Assembly (NCBI GenBank): GCA_963383645.1
Contig: OY726579.1
Location: 578,501-642,500, forward strand
Source of the DNA: Muscardinus avellanarius
Lineage: Eukaryota; Chordata; Mammalia; Rodentia; Gliridae
Reading direction: 5' to 3'
Length of the DNA stretch: 64,000 nt
Part shown: one piece after another, positions 11,135 to 38,861 of the stretch
How the letters are laid out: every line of letters begins with the position of its first letter
Position numbering within the stretch: the first letter of the stretch is position 1
Notes under the pieces: model-generated
Databases searched by the model: none
What the model saw: the letters and a program-made list of their open reading frames with translations, nothing else
What the model was told of the DNA's origin: nothing
Program-made: the position numbers and the translations under genes

Positions 11135-13269
11135 CTAAAAAGGAAGATACTGTTAGAAACTGGTATTCAAATACACACCAGAAATGCAAATTAGCCAGAA
11201 TCCTCTCTAACTAGAGCTCTTAAGGAAAGGTCTTGCTAGGGTTGATGTCCTCTTACTTTTAGAATGTTCACACAAATACTGTCTATATTTTGAATATAAG
11301 CAGTTGAAATATAAAGATGCCAATAATTTATATTTTGATAAAAAGATTATCCAGGCAGAATGAAAATAAGCCAGGAGCAGTGACACACACTTGTAATTTC
11401 AGTACTTGGGAGGCTGTGACAATAGGATCGCAGGTTCAAGACCAGCCTCAGAAACATAACGAGATTCTCAACAACCTGGGGAGACTCTGTTTCAAAATAA
11501 ATAATAAATAGCTGGACGTGGTGGCACACACTTGGTAACCTCAGTACTTGGGAGGCTGAGACAGGAGGATCTCAGGTTCACAGTCAGCCTCAGCTACTTA
11601 TTGAGGTCCTTTGCAACTTAGTGAGACCCTGTTTCAAAATAAAGAATTAAAAACAGGGCCAGGGGTGTATGTCCATGGGTTCAATCCTCGATACAAAACA
11701 CAAAAAGATTATTAAATGATTTTCAACAAGAAAGGTCTTCTCTTTTTAGGCATAAAAGAGCTTTTAGAATTAAAGGTAACTAGCCGGGCGTGGTGGGCAC
11801 GCTTGTCATCCCCGCGCTTGGGAGGCGGAGACAGGAGGATCGTGCAGGTTCGAAGCCAGCCGCGCTGGCGTAAGAGACCCTGTTTCCAAATCAAAAAAGT
11901 ATAAAAAATAGGTCTGGGAGTGTAGCCCAGAAGTAGAAGGGTTTCCAGGAATCCCAGTACCACCAAAAAAAAAAAAAAAAAAAGAAGAATAATTAAGGTA
12001 ACTATAGCATATTCAAGATTTCTGATACAAAGAGATAATAGCATGGGGTGGAGGCATGATGGCACACGCCTATAATCCCAGCTGCATGGGAGGGCAAAGC
12101 AGGAGGATCACATGTTGGAGGACTTGGCAATTCTACAAGACCATGTTTCTCAAGTTTTTAAAAAATCAGAAGGGCTAGAGGTATCCCCAGTACTAAAGTT
12201 AAATATATATGGGAAAAAGGAAGAAGAAAAAATAGTAGATGTGGCGGGAGGGAGATTTTTCACTGTACATGTGTTTGTACAACTTGAAAAGTTTAAAAAT
12301 ATCAACGTATAACAATTAAATTAAAAAATAAAGAGGGGAGCCGGGCTTAGTGGCACACGCTTGTAATCCCAGTGCTTGGGAGGCTGAGACAGAGGATCAC
12401 ACAGGTTCGAAGCCAGCCTTGCTGGCTTAAGAGACCCTGTTTCCAAATAAAAATATAAAATAGGTCTGGATGCCGGGCATGGTGGCGCACGCTTGTAATT
12501 CCAGCATTTGGGAGGTGGAGACCAGAGGATCGCGGTTCGCGGACAGCCTCAGCTACTTAGTGAGGCCCTCTGCAACTCAGTGAGACCCGGTTTCAAAATA
12601 AATTTAAAAAAATAGGGCAGGGGGTACGGCTTGGAGGTCGAATGCCCCTGGGTTCCATCCCCAGACCCGCAAAAAAAAAATAGGTCTGGGAGTGTAGCCC
12701 AGAGGTAGAAGGGTTTCCAGGAACCCCAGTACCACCAAAAAAAAAAAAAAAGGCTAAATAGGAGAAGACGCAGATGAAATATGGCAAAGATGATAAAGAT
12801 CTCAAAGCATACATGATGTAGCTTTAAGGGGAATCAAACTGGGCCCTGTGCCCACCTGTAATCCCTGTCCCTTAGGAAGCTGAAACATGAGGCCTGCAGG
12901 TTGGAGGCGAAGGTATGATGACTTAGCCAGATCCCACTTCAAAATAAAAATAAGAGGACTGGGAACATAGCTCAGAGATAGAATGCTCCTGGGTTCAAGC
13001 CCCAGTACAAAAAAAATAAATAATCACAGACCAGCTGCTGAGGAAATAAAAGGAACTGGCAGATGATGGGAACAGTTGGTACAGTTCAAGATACAGAGAT
13101 ACAGATATCACCCTACCTGACTCATCCCACCAGCGGGGCTACCACACATGTGTTGCAAACCCAAACTTTCCAATGAACCCCACTCTACCTGTGCTCCTGT
13201 CACTTATAATAGGGCACGCACCACAAATCACATCCTTCCAGTGTTCACAAAAAAGTGGCACTGTCTCAC
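11135..13269. repeat. FANCD2 intron 6: SINEs with one nested pair
   Basis: Sense copies 11368-11508, 11509-11705, B-type 11780-11985, degenerate 12040-12210, B-type 12338-12469 plus 12677-12756 split by a D-type at 12471-12676, and 12838-13015. The target duplication AAAATAGGTCTGG flanks the D-type copy at 12457-12469 and 12677-12689. 13020-13269 is unique. Confidence 0.8.
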
Positions 13270-13330
13270 CTGTAATATGTCAATACCCAGAAGCAATTTG
13301 ATGAGGCTCTTAGAATAAGATGTGCCCAGG
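13270..13330 (-). CDS. FANCD2: FANCD2 exon 6
   Basis: Acceptor TTTTACAG, donor GTGAGA. One nt plus 20 codons, [20 protein letters not shown], matching human [20 protein letters not shown]. Residues 126-146. Confidence 0.97.
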
Positions 13331-14203
13331 CTGTAAAAAAAAGACATTTATTTCCTATTTAGTTTTCCTTGTTTTAATGTGTTTTTTTTTTATCTTTTCT
13401 CCATAAAATTAGATACACAACCTTTAGATATTATGTTCATAGTTGGGGATGGTGGCTCATGCTTATAATCCCAGTACTTGGGAGGCTAAGACAGGAGGAT
13501 CGCAGGCTCACAGCCAGCCTCAGTTAGCCTCAGTTACTTAGTGAGGCCCTCTGCAACCTAGTGAGACCCTGTTTCAAAATAAAGAATAAAAAATAGGGCT
13601 GAGAGGGTGGAGCTCGAAGATAGAATGCCCCTGGGTTTAATCCCCAGTATTGAAAAAAGCAAAATAAAAAGATTATATTCACAGTATGTTTTATTAGAAA
13701 AGAAATATAGGCCATAAGAAACCCTTACTAAGGGAAAGACTTGAAGAAAGGCAGTGATCTGAAATTCTATCCACATGGTAAAGACACTCTAGAAAACACT
13801 CTAGTTCTTAGTCTTACAGTTAAAAATTTTATACTGCAGAAAATGTAATGTTTATACTGCAGAAAAGAATTATATAGCAAAAGTAAAATTGTAAAAAACG
13901 GTATCCCAAGCTGGGCATGGTGGCGCATGCTTGTAATCCCAGCATTTGGGAGGCTGAGACAGGAAGATCGCAGTTAACAGCCAGCCTCGGCTACTACTTA
14001 GTGAAACCCTTTGCAACTCAGTGAGACCCTGTTTCAAAATAAAGAATAAAAAATAGGGCTGGGGGTGAAGCTCCAAAGTAGAATGCCCTGGATTCCATTC
14101 CCAGGACCACAAATAAAATAAAATAAAATAAACCCTGCATCCCTACACCCCCAATCTAGCTCCCAGAACAGACTCAACTTCAGGGAGACACACGCCTTCA
14201 CAC
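13331..14203. repeat. FANCD2 intron 5: two sense SINEs
   Basis: A-type B1-dID copies at 13440-13655 and 13907-14125; unique sequence between. Confidence 0.8.
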
Positions 14204-14307
14204 CTGGCTTCCTCATCCTGCAGACGTTCACAAGACATCAGGCAGTTTCTTAAACTGTCGAGGTCCTCAATGTGAGACTCCAGGCCATTCACAAACTCTT
14301 CTATTAC
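14204..14307 (-). CDS. FANCD2: FANCD2 exon 5
   Basis: Acceptor TTATTAAG, donor GTGTGA. 34 codons plus 2 nt, [18 protein letters not shown] then [16 protein letters not shown], matching human IIEEFVSGLES...[10 protein letters not shown]. Residues 92-125. Confidence 0.97.
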
Positions 14308-15218
14308 CTTAATAAGGAGGTTTTTAAAGTCAAACACAAGAGAAAGATTTTTGTTTTACATTTTCTGTCAACTAAAAATCATTCAAGCCCACTCATCTCT
14401 ATCGCAGTGTCTTTAAATTTCTAACTCCAGCCGGGCGCGGTGGCGCACGCTGGTCATCCCGGCATTCGGGAGGCTGAGACCTGGAGGATCGCGGTTCGCG
14501 GACAGCCTCAGCTACTTGGTGAGGCCCGCTGCAACTCAGTGAGACCCGGTTTCAAAATAAAGAATAAAAAATAGGGCAGGGGGTGTAGCTTGGAGGTCGA
14601 ATGCCCCTGGGTTCCATCCGCAGATCCGCCCCAAAAATACACACATACATACATACATACATACATACATACATACATACATTTCTAACTCCAGAATGCT
14701 AATAACAAAATAAAAAATACCATGCTGAAAGTACCTACTTTGGGATAAGAAGGATGCTTCCTCAGGGACTGAAAGAGCTTCCTTTGGAAAACTATTTGAT
14801 CCACAGCTGTGAGGAAAGGAGGACAGCTGGTCACCGTGGTCTGAAACATCGCCTGCCATAGCTTTCTTCTCTAAAGACTTACGTTTCTTATGTAATGAAA
14901 CCACTAACAATATTTTCAACCTCCTTTCAGAGCCAAAACTCTAAAGGACAATAAAAGATACAGCACTGATAAAGGATAACCATTAAGTGCTCTAAAAAAA
15001 ACCTGCTGTGGAGGCAGGCATGGTGCTACATGCCTGGAATCCCAGTACTTAGGAGGCTGAGACAGGAGGAGAACAGATTCAAGGCCAGCCTCAGCAACTT
15101 AGTGACAGCCTCTGAAACTTAAGTGAGACTATGTTTCCAAATAAAAAATAAAATAAGGCTGGGAGTGTGGCTCAGAGACAGAATGCCCCTGGGTTTCATT
15201 CCTAGCACCATTTTTCCT

Positions 15219-15263
<45 letters not shown>

Positions 15264-15487
15264 TGTGTGTTACTGGGGATGGAACCCAGGGGCATTCTTC
15301 CTCCAAGATACACCCCCAGCCTGACATTTTTATTCTTTATTTTGAAACAGGGTCTCACTGAATTGCAGAAGATCTCACTAAGTAGCTGAGGCTGCCCATG
15401 AACCGCAATCCTCCTGTCTCAGCCTCCCAATGCTGGGATTACAATTATGTGCCAGCACTACACCTGGCTGTTACCTGATTATTAATG

Positions 15488-15539
<52 letters not shown>

Positions 15540-15768
15540 ACGCTATTATATACTATTTTTCTCAAAAAAGAGGTTTTGAAATAATTCACGTGCATTAACT
15601 AAGACTAAAGACTACAATAATCTTCTCTAAAAATCAATTTCATTATCTCCTGACAGATGATCCTCCCATTTTTAATTATCACGGCCTCTCTAGTTATTTT
15701 GGGTACCAATGATTTAGTCCTAAGCTCTTTCACTGAGATCAAAAGTAAGATTTAGAATAAAATATTAC
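14308..15768. repeat. FANCD2 introns 4 and 3: SINEs and microsatellites
   Basis: Intron 4 has a D-type SINE 14430-14638 with an (ACAT) tail to 14682. Intron 3 (14807-15768) has sense 15012-15212 immediately followed by antisense 15213-15472 with a T-run and (GT), then (CA) 15494-15537. Exon 4 lies between at 14739-14806. 15540-15768 is unique. Confidence 0.78.
14739..14806 (-). CDS. FANCD2: FANCD2 exon 4
   Basis: Acceptor CCTCACAG, donor GTAGGT. Completes an Ala codon, then 22 codons [16 protein letters not shown] and HPSYPK, as in human. Residues 69-91. Confidence 0.96.
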
Positions 15769-15909
15769 CTAGTTGATTCTGATTGTCTCCAGTTTTAAGA
15801 ATAAGCCCAGATGTCTTAAGAAGTCTTACAAAGACACTGTCATTTTCTTCAACTTCAGCAGAAACGTGAGATTTCTTTGTCTTTCTAGAAAGTGGTTGCT
15901 TCTTTGCTT
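15769..15909 (-). CDS. FANCD2: FANCD2 exon 3
   Basis: Acceptor GCTTTCAG, donor GTAATA. 141 nt in frame, [19 protein letters not shown] then [17 protein letters not shown], matching human KQPLSKKTKKSH and NDSIFVKLLKISG. The basic RKTKK belongs to the N-terminal nuclear-localisation region. Confidence 0.96.
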
Positions 15910-16999
15910 CTGAAAGCAGACAAAATATTCATGAACATGACCAGAAAAAGTAAAGCAACAATTAAAACGAAAATCCAGGAAAAACCACCCTGAGAAGAAA
16001 AATGATGTTCCGAGTTCTTATATGGAAATGAAAGGCAGGAGGATTGCAGGTTCTCAGCCATCCTCAGAAACATAGTTAGGCTATCCCCAACTTAGTGAGA
16101 CCTTGTTTAAAAAAAAATAGCCGAGCACACGCTCGTAATCCCCGCACTTGGGAGACGGAGACAGGAGGATCATACAGGTTTGAAGCCAGCCTCGCTGGCA
16201 TAGGAGACCCTGTTTCCAAATAAAAATGTAAAATAGGTCTGGGAGTATAGCCCGGACGTAAAAGGGTTTCCAGGAACCCCAGTACCACCAAAAAATAAAT
16301 TATTTAATTTAATTAATTAAAAAATTAAGGTTGGGCGTGGTGGCGCACCCTTGTAATCCCCGCGTTTGGGAGGCAGAGACAGGAGGATCGCACAGGTTCG
16401 AAGCTAGCGGCTCTTGCTTAAGAGACCCTGTTTCCAAATAAAAATATAAAAATGGGTCTGGGAGTGTAGCCCGGAGGTAGAAGGGTTTCCAGGAACCCCA
16501 GTACCACCAAAAATATATATAAAAAAAAAATAACCAGTACCACACACACACACACACAAATACATAAGACTAGATGTGTAGCTCAAAGTTAGAATGCTCC
16601 TGAGTTGAAAGAAGGGGAAAGAGAAGGAAAGGAAAAAGAAAAAACAAAGTCTGGGCGTGATACCACACACCAGTCATCTCATTACATGGGAGGCTGAGAC
16701 AAGAGGATTGCATACTCACCGTTAGCCTTAGCAACTTAGCAAGAACCTGTTTATTTTTCATTTTCCCTTTTTTTTTCTTTTCTTTTTTCTTGCAGTACTG
16801 GGTATTGAATCCAGGGGCATTCTACCTCTGAGCTACACCCTCAGCCGTATTTTTATTATTTATTTTGAAACAGGGTCTCAATAAGTTGCAGAGGACTTCA
16901 ATAAGTAGCTGAGGCTAGCTGCAAACTTGTAATCCTCCTGTCTCAGCCTCCCAAGTCCTGGGATTACAAGTGTGCACCACCTCCCAGGCTCCAGAAGCA

Positions 17000-17600
17000 T
17001 TTTAAAGGGTCTAGACAATCTTATATTTGGGTCTCACCACAGAAGGTGATGTACGTATAAGTTTTTATGAATGTGGAGAACTGAGGCCGAGAGGCTATCG
17101 GTACATCTGAGTCAGGGGTCCAAAATGGTCCCGGAGTGACATGGAAACAGCGAGGAGTAATCAGGCTCAGGAAAAGACACTGAAACCTAACCATGGAACC
17201 AATCAAGACCTGCCCCGTCACCCTGAGGCTGTAATCTGTATGCCAAAGCCATTAGGGCTCAGGCTTAGAATTTTAGTCCTCTGAGCCCAGTGGCAGAAAT
17301 AAAGGACTTCGCCGGGCGTGGTGGGCACGCTTGTCATCCCCGCGCTTGGGAGGAGGAGACAGGAGGATCGCGCGGGTTCGAAGCCAGCCGCGCGCGCTGG
17401 CTTAGGAGACCCTGTTTCCAAATAAAAAAATGTAAAAATAGGTCTGGGAGTGTAGCCCGGAGGTAGAAGGGCTTCCAGGAACCCCAGTACCACCAAAAAA
17501 AAAAAAAAAAAAAAGAAAAGAAATAAAGGACTTCTCCTTCCCAAGCTGGTCCCTGGGTCATGTCTTCACGCCCGGACTCCTGCAACGCCCAGAGTCTTAT
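17000..17600 (+). mobile_element. Probable old LTR remnant split by a B-type SINE
   Basis: Non-SINE sequence with AACCAATCAAG near 17198-17208 (CCAAT-like) and AGAAATAAAGG (AATAAA) at 17295-17305, followed by a pyrimidine-rich stretch, resembles U3-R-U5 of a retroviral LTR. No coding region accompanies it. Boundaries and family are not resolved, so LTR is only a suggestion. Confidence 0.35.
17311..17518 (+). repeat. B-type B1-dID SINE with perfect 16-bp target duplication
   Basis: Starts GCCGGGCGTGGTGG, carries CGCGCGCTGGCTTAGGAGACC, an ID half lacking the B box, and an A-tail. AGAAATAAAGGACTTC at 17295-17310 is repeated exactly at 17519-17534. Confidence 0.93.
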
Positions 17601-17721
17601 GTGAGATCATGCGTTATCCACCGATGACTCCCAACACTGGAAAAGTAGACATCTTACACTTCTTTTAAGGGCTTCACACATTTGCTACCGGGAATAGAGC
17701 AATAAAGAGCTGGAGACTTAC

Positions 17722-17818
17722 TGGGGGCACCTTCTGGCACAGGGTCTTGATCCTCAGATTTCGACCGTCTTCTTTTGGAAAACATTCTGATCAAAGGCTT
17801 CTACACATAGATTATGTC
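17722..17818 (-). CDS. FANCD2: FANCD2 exon 2 with start codon
   Basis: Acceptor ACTCTAG before 17818, donor GTAAGT after 17722. ATG at 17785-17783 is preceded by 33 nt of 5' UTR in the same exon. It reads MFSKRRRSKSEDQDPVPEG, against human MVSKRRLSKSEDKE. I chose this start by alignment to the orthologous N-terminus and its position after the acceptor. Confidence 0.95.
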
Positions 17819-18038
17819 CTAGAGTAAAATGAGAGAATAGAAATTTCCCTCTGGAAGCAAAATTCTGAAAAGTTACGGCAATGGCTCAAAGAAAATTGCT
17901 CTGCCCAGAAGCAGAGGGATTTTTGTCATCACACTCACTAACACTATCAAATCAAGGCTGAAAGCCTGGCATGGTGGTCCACACCTGTAATCCCAGTACA
18001 TGGGAGGCTAAGTGCTTACTTACTAATCTGCTTATTCC

Positions 18039-18088
<50 letters not shown>

Positions 18089-19577
18089 CTTTTATATATA
18101 TACATATATATATATAAATTTTAATATATATATATATAATCTTTTTTTTTTTTTTGGTGTTGCTGGAGATTGAACCCAGGAGCTCTACCTCTAAGCTACA
18201 ACCCCAGCCCTATTTTTTTTTTTTTTTGAAACAGGGTCTCACTAAGTTGTTAAGGACCTCAGTAAATTGAGTAAATTGCTGAGGCTGACCTCCAACCTGT
18301 GATCCTTCAGTCTCAGCCTCTGAAGTAACTGGGATTACAAGCATGAAACACCATACCCAGCTAGAACTTTTTGAGGTAAACACCATTAATATTTATTTTT
18401 GAGGGACTGGTCGTTTTCTTTTTTATCTATATGAGGAATTAGAGATTGAGCCTAGGAGAGAGTAGTTCTATCTCTCAGCTATATTATCAGCCCTATTTAC
18501 ATTAAAACGGGATCTCGCTAGTTGCTAAAGCGGGCCTCAAATTTGCGATCCTCCTGTCTCAGCGTCCCGAGTGCAGGGATCATGAGAGTGTGCCACCACA
18601 CCAGGTAGGTGTAGGTGCTTAAAGCTGGTGCCAGAGCTGTTCTAACTCAGGCAGTCTGGCTCTGGAAGCTGCACCCCCTAACTACCACTAATACTTAGGT
18701 TCCCCCCCCCCCTTACAGGGTCTCACTAAATTGTAAAGGGCCTCACGAGGTTGTTGAGGCTAGCCAAAAAAACTGCTATCCTCTTGTCTCCGCCTCCCAA
18801 GTACTGGGACTACAGATATGCACCATCATGCCCAATTTTATTTACTACTTGGAAACAGGGTCTCGCTATGTTGCTGAGAGCCTCATCAAATTGCTGAGGC
18901 TGGCTTCGAACCAGAGATTAATTTTGGAACAAGGTCTCGCTACATGGCTGAGGCTGGCCTCAAGCCTGAGATTCTCCTGTCTCAGCCTCCAAGTACTATG
19001 ATTACAGGAATGCACCACCACGCGCGATTTCCAGATCTTACTCTTAATGGCTTCCGACAAAAGACAGGGCATGGTGATACACGCCTGCAATCTCAGTACT
19101 TGGGAGGCTGAGACAGGAGGATTGCAGACTCAAGGTTTACCTCGGAAAGTAGAGAGACTCTTATCAACCTAGAGAGACCAGTTTCAAAATAAAAATAAGA
19201 GCTGGGCGTGGTGGCGCACGCTTGTAATTCCATTCCAGCACTCGAGAGGCTGAGACTGGAAGATGGAGAGTCTGGACAGCCTCAGCTACTTAGTGAGGCC
19301 CTTTGCAGCTCAGCGAGACCCTGTTTGCAAAAAGAAGAATGAGAAATGGGGCTGGAGGTGTAGCTTGGAGGTAGAATGCCTCTGGGTTCCATCCCCGGTA
19401 CTGCCATAAATAAATAAATGGCTTTAACATTTACGATGTGGCACGCCCAACTTCTTTCTCTGCTACCTTGATACTTATAACCCTTGTCAGCCATTTTGCA
19501 GATGGAAAAGCACGGGACCCCCGACTTGCTTAACCCCCGAGCGGAACAGCCTGAAGACAGACCCGACCCGCACTCAC
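17819..19577. repeat. FANCD2 intron 1: TA repeat and SINEs
   Basis: SINE scrap 17961-18015, (TA) runs 18042-18138, antisense copies 18143-18365, 18425-18605, 18706-18835, 18836-18920 and 18921-19028, sense 19066-19200 and 19201-19412. 19420-19577 is unique, leading into the CpG island. Confidence 0.75.
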
Positions 19578-19579
19578 CG

Positions 19580-34541
<14,962 letters not shown>

Positions 34542-34619
34542 AGCCCGAGCAGGGCTCGGCGGTGTCGGGAGCTTGGCTCGCGCGTGGCCTTGTGACTGGT
34601 TGGAGCTGGAGCCTCTGAG

Positions 34620-34625
34620 AATAAA
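34620..34625 (+). terminator. EMC3: EMC3 polyadenylation signal
   Basis: AATAAA 78 nt after the EMC3 stop codon, giving a short 3' UTR of roughly 100 nt. Confidence 0.85.
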
Positions 34626-35700
34626 AGGGTGCGAGGGCTGGCAGGCTGGCAGGCGCCGTGAGGCTCGCTCTTGTCCGGGCTGGGGCCTCGCGGAGGGAGG
34701 CGGGGCGCGCGGGGCGCTTGCTGTCTGGAGGCTCTCGACAGTCCTCCCCGTGACGAGCAACACAAGTCAGAGGAAGGGGAACTCCAGCTGCCCGCGACAC
34801 TTAGGGATCTAGCAAGAGCACCGGCTTTGGAAGAAGCGGCGTCAGTCACACCTAGTTATGTTCAGTCAGCCCTACTTCTAGCCACAGTCAACTCCTGTTT
34901 TTCTTGGCATCCAAACACGCCCCCCGCATCTTATCTTTAATTTCTTTCTTAGTATTTTTAACTTTCCTTATAAAAGTACTGCTTTTTCACTTCTAAATAT
35001 TTAGGAACTATGAATGAGCAAAATGAATCTCTTTGTATCGTTTGTTTTGAGCCTCCTGGATGACAGAGCAAGGGTGTTAAAACTTCATTCAAATAAACTC
35101 TGTGCAGAGTGCTACCCAGGACCAGGACAGACCTGGCGAAGCCTCAACAGTCTTAACACTATCTGCAGAAACCGGTGGCCCCGAGGCACTGCCAGATGCT
35201 CAAGTGCCTTTGGGACCTCAGAGACGGGTTCACTAATGCCAGTGCTTGATCTGAGCTTTGAATCCATCAAATCCATTGACGAGGCAGCGCTGCCGTCCTG
35301 TGAACGGCCGCTCGGTTCAGTGAAAGCCTCGTTTCCCAGGCAGTGTGGTCAAGAGAGAATTCACACATCAATGTCAGAAGGGGGAGGGGGCAGCCGCTGC
35401 CAGGCACCTTGGTCAGGGTGTCCGAGGATGTTTCTGTCTGGGTTAACAGGCTGAGGAAGTGGCAGGGAGCCATTTCTGTTTGAAGAGGTGGATGGAGTTT
35501 GCATGTTGTGCACTGTAAACAAGAACAGAAGACTCTTGACTCTACAAATTAAACCATCTTGTTTTCTTGCCTGTCCAAGTGTTGCCTCTATGGGTCAGAC
35601 AGCCTCATACCTAGACAGCCATGTGCCCGCCTTGGACCAGGCTGGGTAGTCTTACAGTGAAAGGCCTAAGACTTCTTGCCTTCCCAGAGCTCATGAGAAG
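34626..35700. other. Unique intergenic DNA downstream of EMC3
   Basis: No SINE. GC-rich at first, then ordinary. A 146-codon plus-strand ORF at 35014-35454 has no recognisable domain and no conserved look. I see no gene here. Confidence 0.6.
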
Positions 35701-37740
35701 CCTGGCTTGGCAACACACACTTGTAATCTAAGTACTGGGGAGGCTGAGACAGGAGGATCGCAAGTTCCAGGCCAGCCTCAACAATTAAGCCAAGCCCTCA
35801 GTAACTTAGCAGGCAAAAACAGGGAGCCGGGCGTGGGGGCACATGCTTGTCATCCCAGCATTCGGGAGACTGAGACAGGAGGATCGCTGTTCTCAGACCA
35901 TCTCAGCTACTTAGTGAAGCCCTTTGCAACTCAGTGAGACCCTGTTTCAAAATAAAGAATGAAAATGAAGGCTGGGGATGTAGCTCGGAGGTAGAATGCC
36001 CCTGGGTTCCGTCCCTAGTGCCGCAAAATAAAAAAGGCTGGGAGAGGTGGCACACGCCTATAATCCCAATATTTTGGGAGACTGAGACAGTAGGATCGTA
36101 AATTCCAGGCCAGCCTCAGCAACTTAATGAGGCCCTCAGGAATTTAGCAAGACACTTTCAAAATAAAAAACGCAATGGAGCTAGGAGTGTAGCTCAGAGA
36201 GAGAATGCCCCTGGGTTCAATCCCAGTGCTTCAAAAAGGCTAAACTAGCTAGGTGTGGTGGTGCGCGCTTGTAATCCCAGCATCTGGGAGGCTGAGGCAG
36301 GAGGATGGCGGTTTGCAGACAGCCTCGGCTACTTAGGCCCTTCACGCACGACTCAGTGAGCCCATTTCAAAATAAAGAATAAAAAATAGGGCTGGAGGTG
36401 TAGCTTAGAGGTAGAATGCCCCTGGGTTCCATCCCCAGTACTGAAAAAAAAAAAAAAGGAAGAGGACTAAGCATAGAGGTAGAATGCCCCTCGATTCGGC
36501 TGGGCGTGGTGGCACGCGCTTGTAATCGCAGCATTCGGGAGGCTGAGACTGGAAGATCACGGTTCGCGGACAGCCTCAGCTACTACTTAGTGAGGCCCTC
36601 TGCAACTCAGTGAGACCGGGTTTCAAAGTAAAGAATAAAAAATAGGGCAGGGGGTGTAGCTCGGAGGTCGAATGCCCCTGGGTTCCATCCCCACACCCAC
36701 AACAGAACAAAAAAAAAGAATGCCCCTTGATTCAATCTTCAGTACTACCAGAAAAACAAACTGCCAAGGCATGCTGACGGGCTCTATCCGAACACCAAAA
36801 GAAAGATCTAGCCCTTCCTTTGAGGCCACAGGCCCTCCGGAAGGCAGAGGAGGTCGTAGGTCATCTCTCTCGGCGGGGAGCGAGTGTTTGGGGGACCAAG
36901 GTGAGGGGTTTGCTGCTGGGCAGGAAAGGAGATGGGTGCAGGGGTGGCTGTGGAGTGGGGTGACAAGGAGCTCACCAGTTCCTCCTCATGCTCTGCTCTC
37001 CGTGAGACACTCCGCTCTGGAAGTCTCCCCATCTGTCAAGGGATCACGTGGTACAGCCACATAGGAAGATCCTGTGAGGCAGTAGGGTCACGGGTTCAAA
37101 GCCGGCCTCAGCGGCTCAGTGAGACCCTGTTTCAAAATGAAGAGGGAATGTGGGCCGGGGATGTAGCTCAGAGGTAGAACGCCCCTGGATTTAATTCTCA
37201 GTAACACACACACACACAAACACACACACACACCGCTAGCGGTCCACAAAAGGTTCTGACAGCTAGACGGTGGCCTTTTAGTTGCTGCGTGATCTTTAAC
37301 AAAGTACTTTACCTCTTCTCTGAGCTTCCATTTGTGAGCTGTAAAATGAAAAGCGTTAATAACATAATATGGTGGAGCCAGGCGCGGTGGTGCACACTTG
37401 TAATCCTGGCGTTCAGGAGGCTGAGACCGGAGGATCGTGGTTCACGGCCAGCCTCAGCTACTTAGTGAGGCCCTCTGCAACTCAGTGAGACCCTGTTTCC
37501 AAATAAAGAATAAAAAATAAAGCTGGGGTGTAGCTTGGAGGTAGAATGCCCCTGGGTTCCATCCCCAGTACCACAAAAGTAAATAAATAAAAATAACATA
37601 ATATGGTGGCACATACCTATGATCCCAGTCCTTGGGAGGCTGATATAGGAAGAATAAGATCTGAGACTTAAGTGCGGAGGCACTTCACTGAGGCCTTCAA
37701 CTTAGCGAGACACTTTCAAAATAAAAAGAGCCGGGCGTGG
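35701..37740. repeat. EMC3-PRRT3 intergenic SINE block, first half
   Basis: Sense copies 35703-35820, 35825-36030, 36033-36235 and 36248-36445; an ID half broken at 36497 by a D-type SINE (36498-36716) with target duplication AGAATGCCCCTCGATTC at 36481-36497 and a one-mismatch copy at 36717-36733; sense 37060-37200 with a CA run; sense 37377-37580; partial 37590-37725. 36750-37050 and 37235-37375 are unique. Confidence 0.78.
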
Positions 37741-38824
37741 TGGCAGCACACACGCTTGTAATCCCAGCATTCGGGAGGCAGAGACAAGGAGGATCGCGGT
37801 TCTCCGACAGCCTCAGCTACTTAGTGAGGCCCTTTGCAACTCAGTGAGACCTGGTTTCAAAATAAAGAATAAAAAATAGGGCAGGGGGTGTAGCTCGGAG
37901 GTCAAATACCCCTGGGTTCTACCCCCAGACCCTCAAAAAAAAAAATTAAAAACAAAACAGATAATAAAATGCCGGGTGTGATGGCGCATGTTTGTAATCC
38001 CCCTTCCCCCGCTAGCCATGCTGGTTTAAGAGACCCGGGGGTGGTGGCGCAGGCTTGTAATCCCTGCGCTTGGGAGGCTGAGACAGGAGGATCGCACGGT
38101 TCGAAGTCAGCCTCGCCTACTCAGTGAGACCCTGTTTCCAAATAAAATATAAAAAATAGGTCTGGAAGTGTAGCCCGGAGGTAGAAGGGTTTCCAGGAAC
38201 CCCAGTACCACCAAACAAACAAACAAACAATAAAAGCTGGGCTTGTAATCCCAGAACTGGGAAGGCTGAGATGGGAGGATCACAGTTCACAGACAGCCGC
38301 AGCTACTTAGCGAGGCCCTCTGCCACGCAACACAGTGAGACTGTTGGTGTAGCTTGGAGATAGAATGACCCTGGCTTCCATCCCCAGTACCACAGAAGAA
38401 AAATGAACGTAAGGTGTGTTGGCTAAATGCTTGGTAAGTGGGAGGTGCTGACCGTGACACACGCCACGCTGTAATCGCCCGCCATCCCAGGGTCCCCAGG
38501 GTGATACCCACAGCTCCTGGAGCCCAGGGGCTCCTCTACACCAGGCGCCTCCGTCCCGCTGACATTCACCTCGGCCGCCCAGGCCTCTCTTTCCTTACAG
38601 GATTAACTTTCAACTCGGCCTCTGGCCAAGGTGATCCGATCTCTCCTGCCTTTGTTAGGGAGCTCAGCGCCCTGCCAGAGGGTGGCTCGGAGGCTCCATG
38701 GGACAGGCTTCCTGTTCTGCAGAGGACAGACAGCGAGCAGTCCCGCTGACGGAGGTTGGACGCCCACCAGCACCGCTCGGGAGAAACTGAGGAAGGGAAC
38801 CCAGCCAGCCCTGAGCCTGCTAAC

Positions 38825-38861
<37 letters not shown>

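Larger units (their letters stand above)
15910..17721. repeat. FANCD2 intron 2: B-type SINEs and an LTR-like block
   Basis: B-type sense SINEs at 16120-16294 and 16328-16510, (CA) at 16542-16559, ID half 16562-16630, left half 16650-16755, antisense 16786-16992. 17000-17600 is described separately. Confidence 0.72.

Noticed and set aside
35014..35454. 146-codon plus-strand ORF downstream of EMC3
   Set aside because: No recognisable domain, no splice or promoter context, ordinary composition; probably chance.
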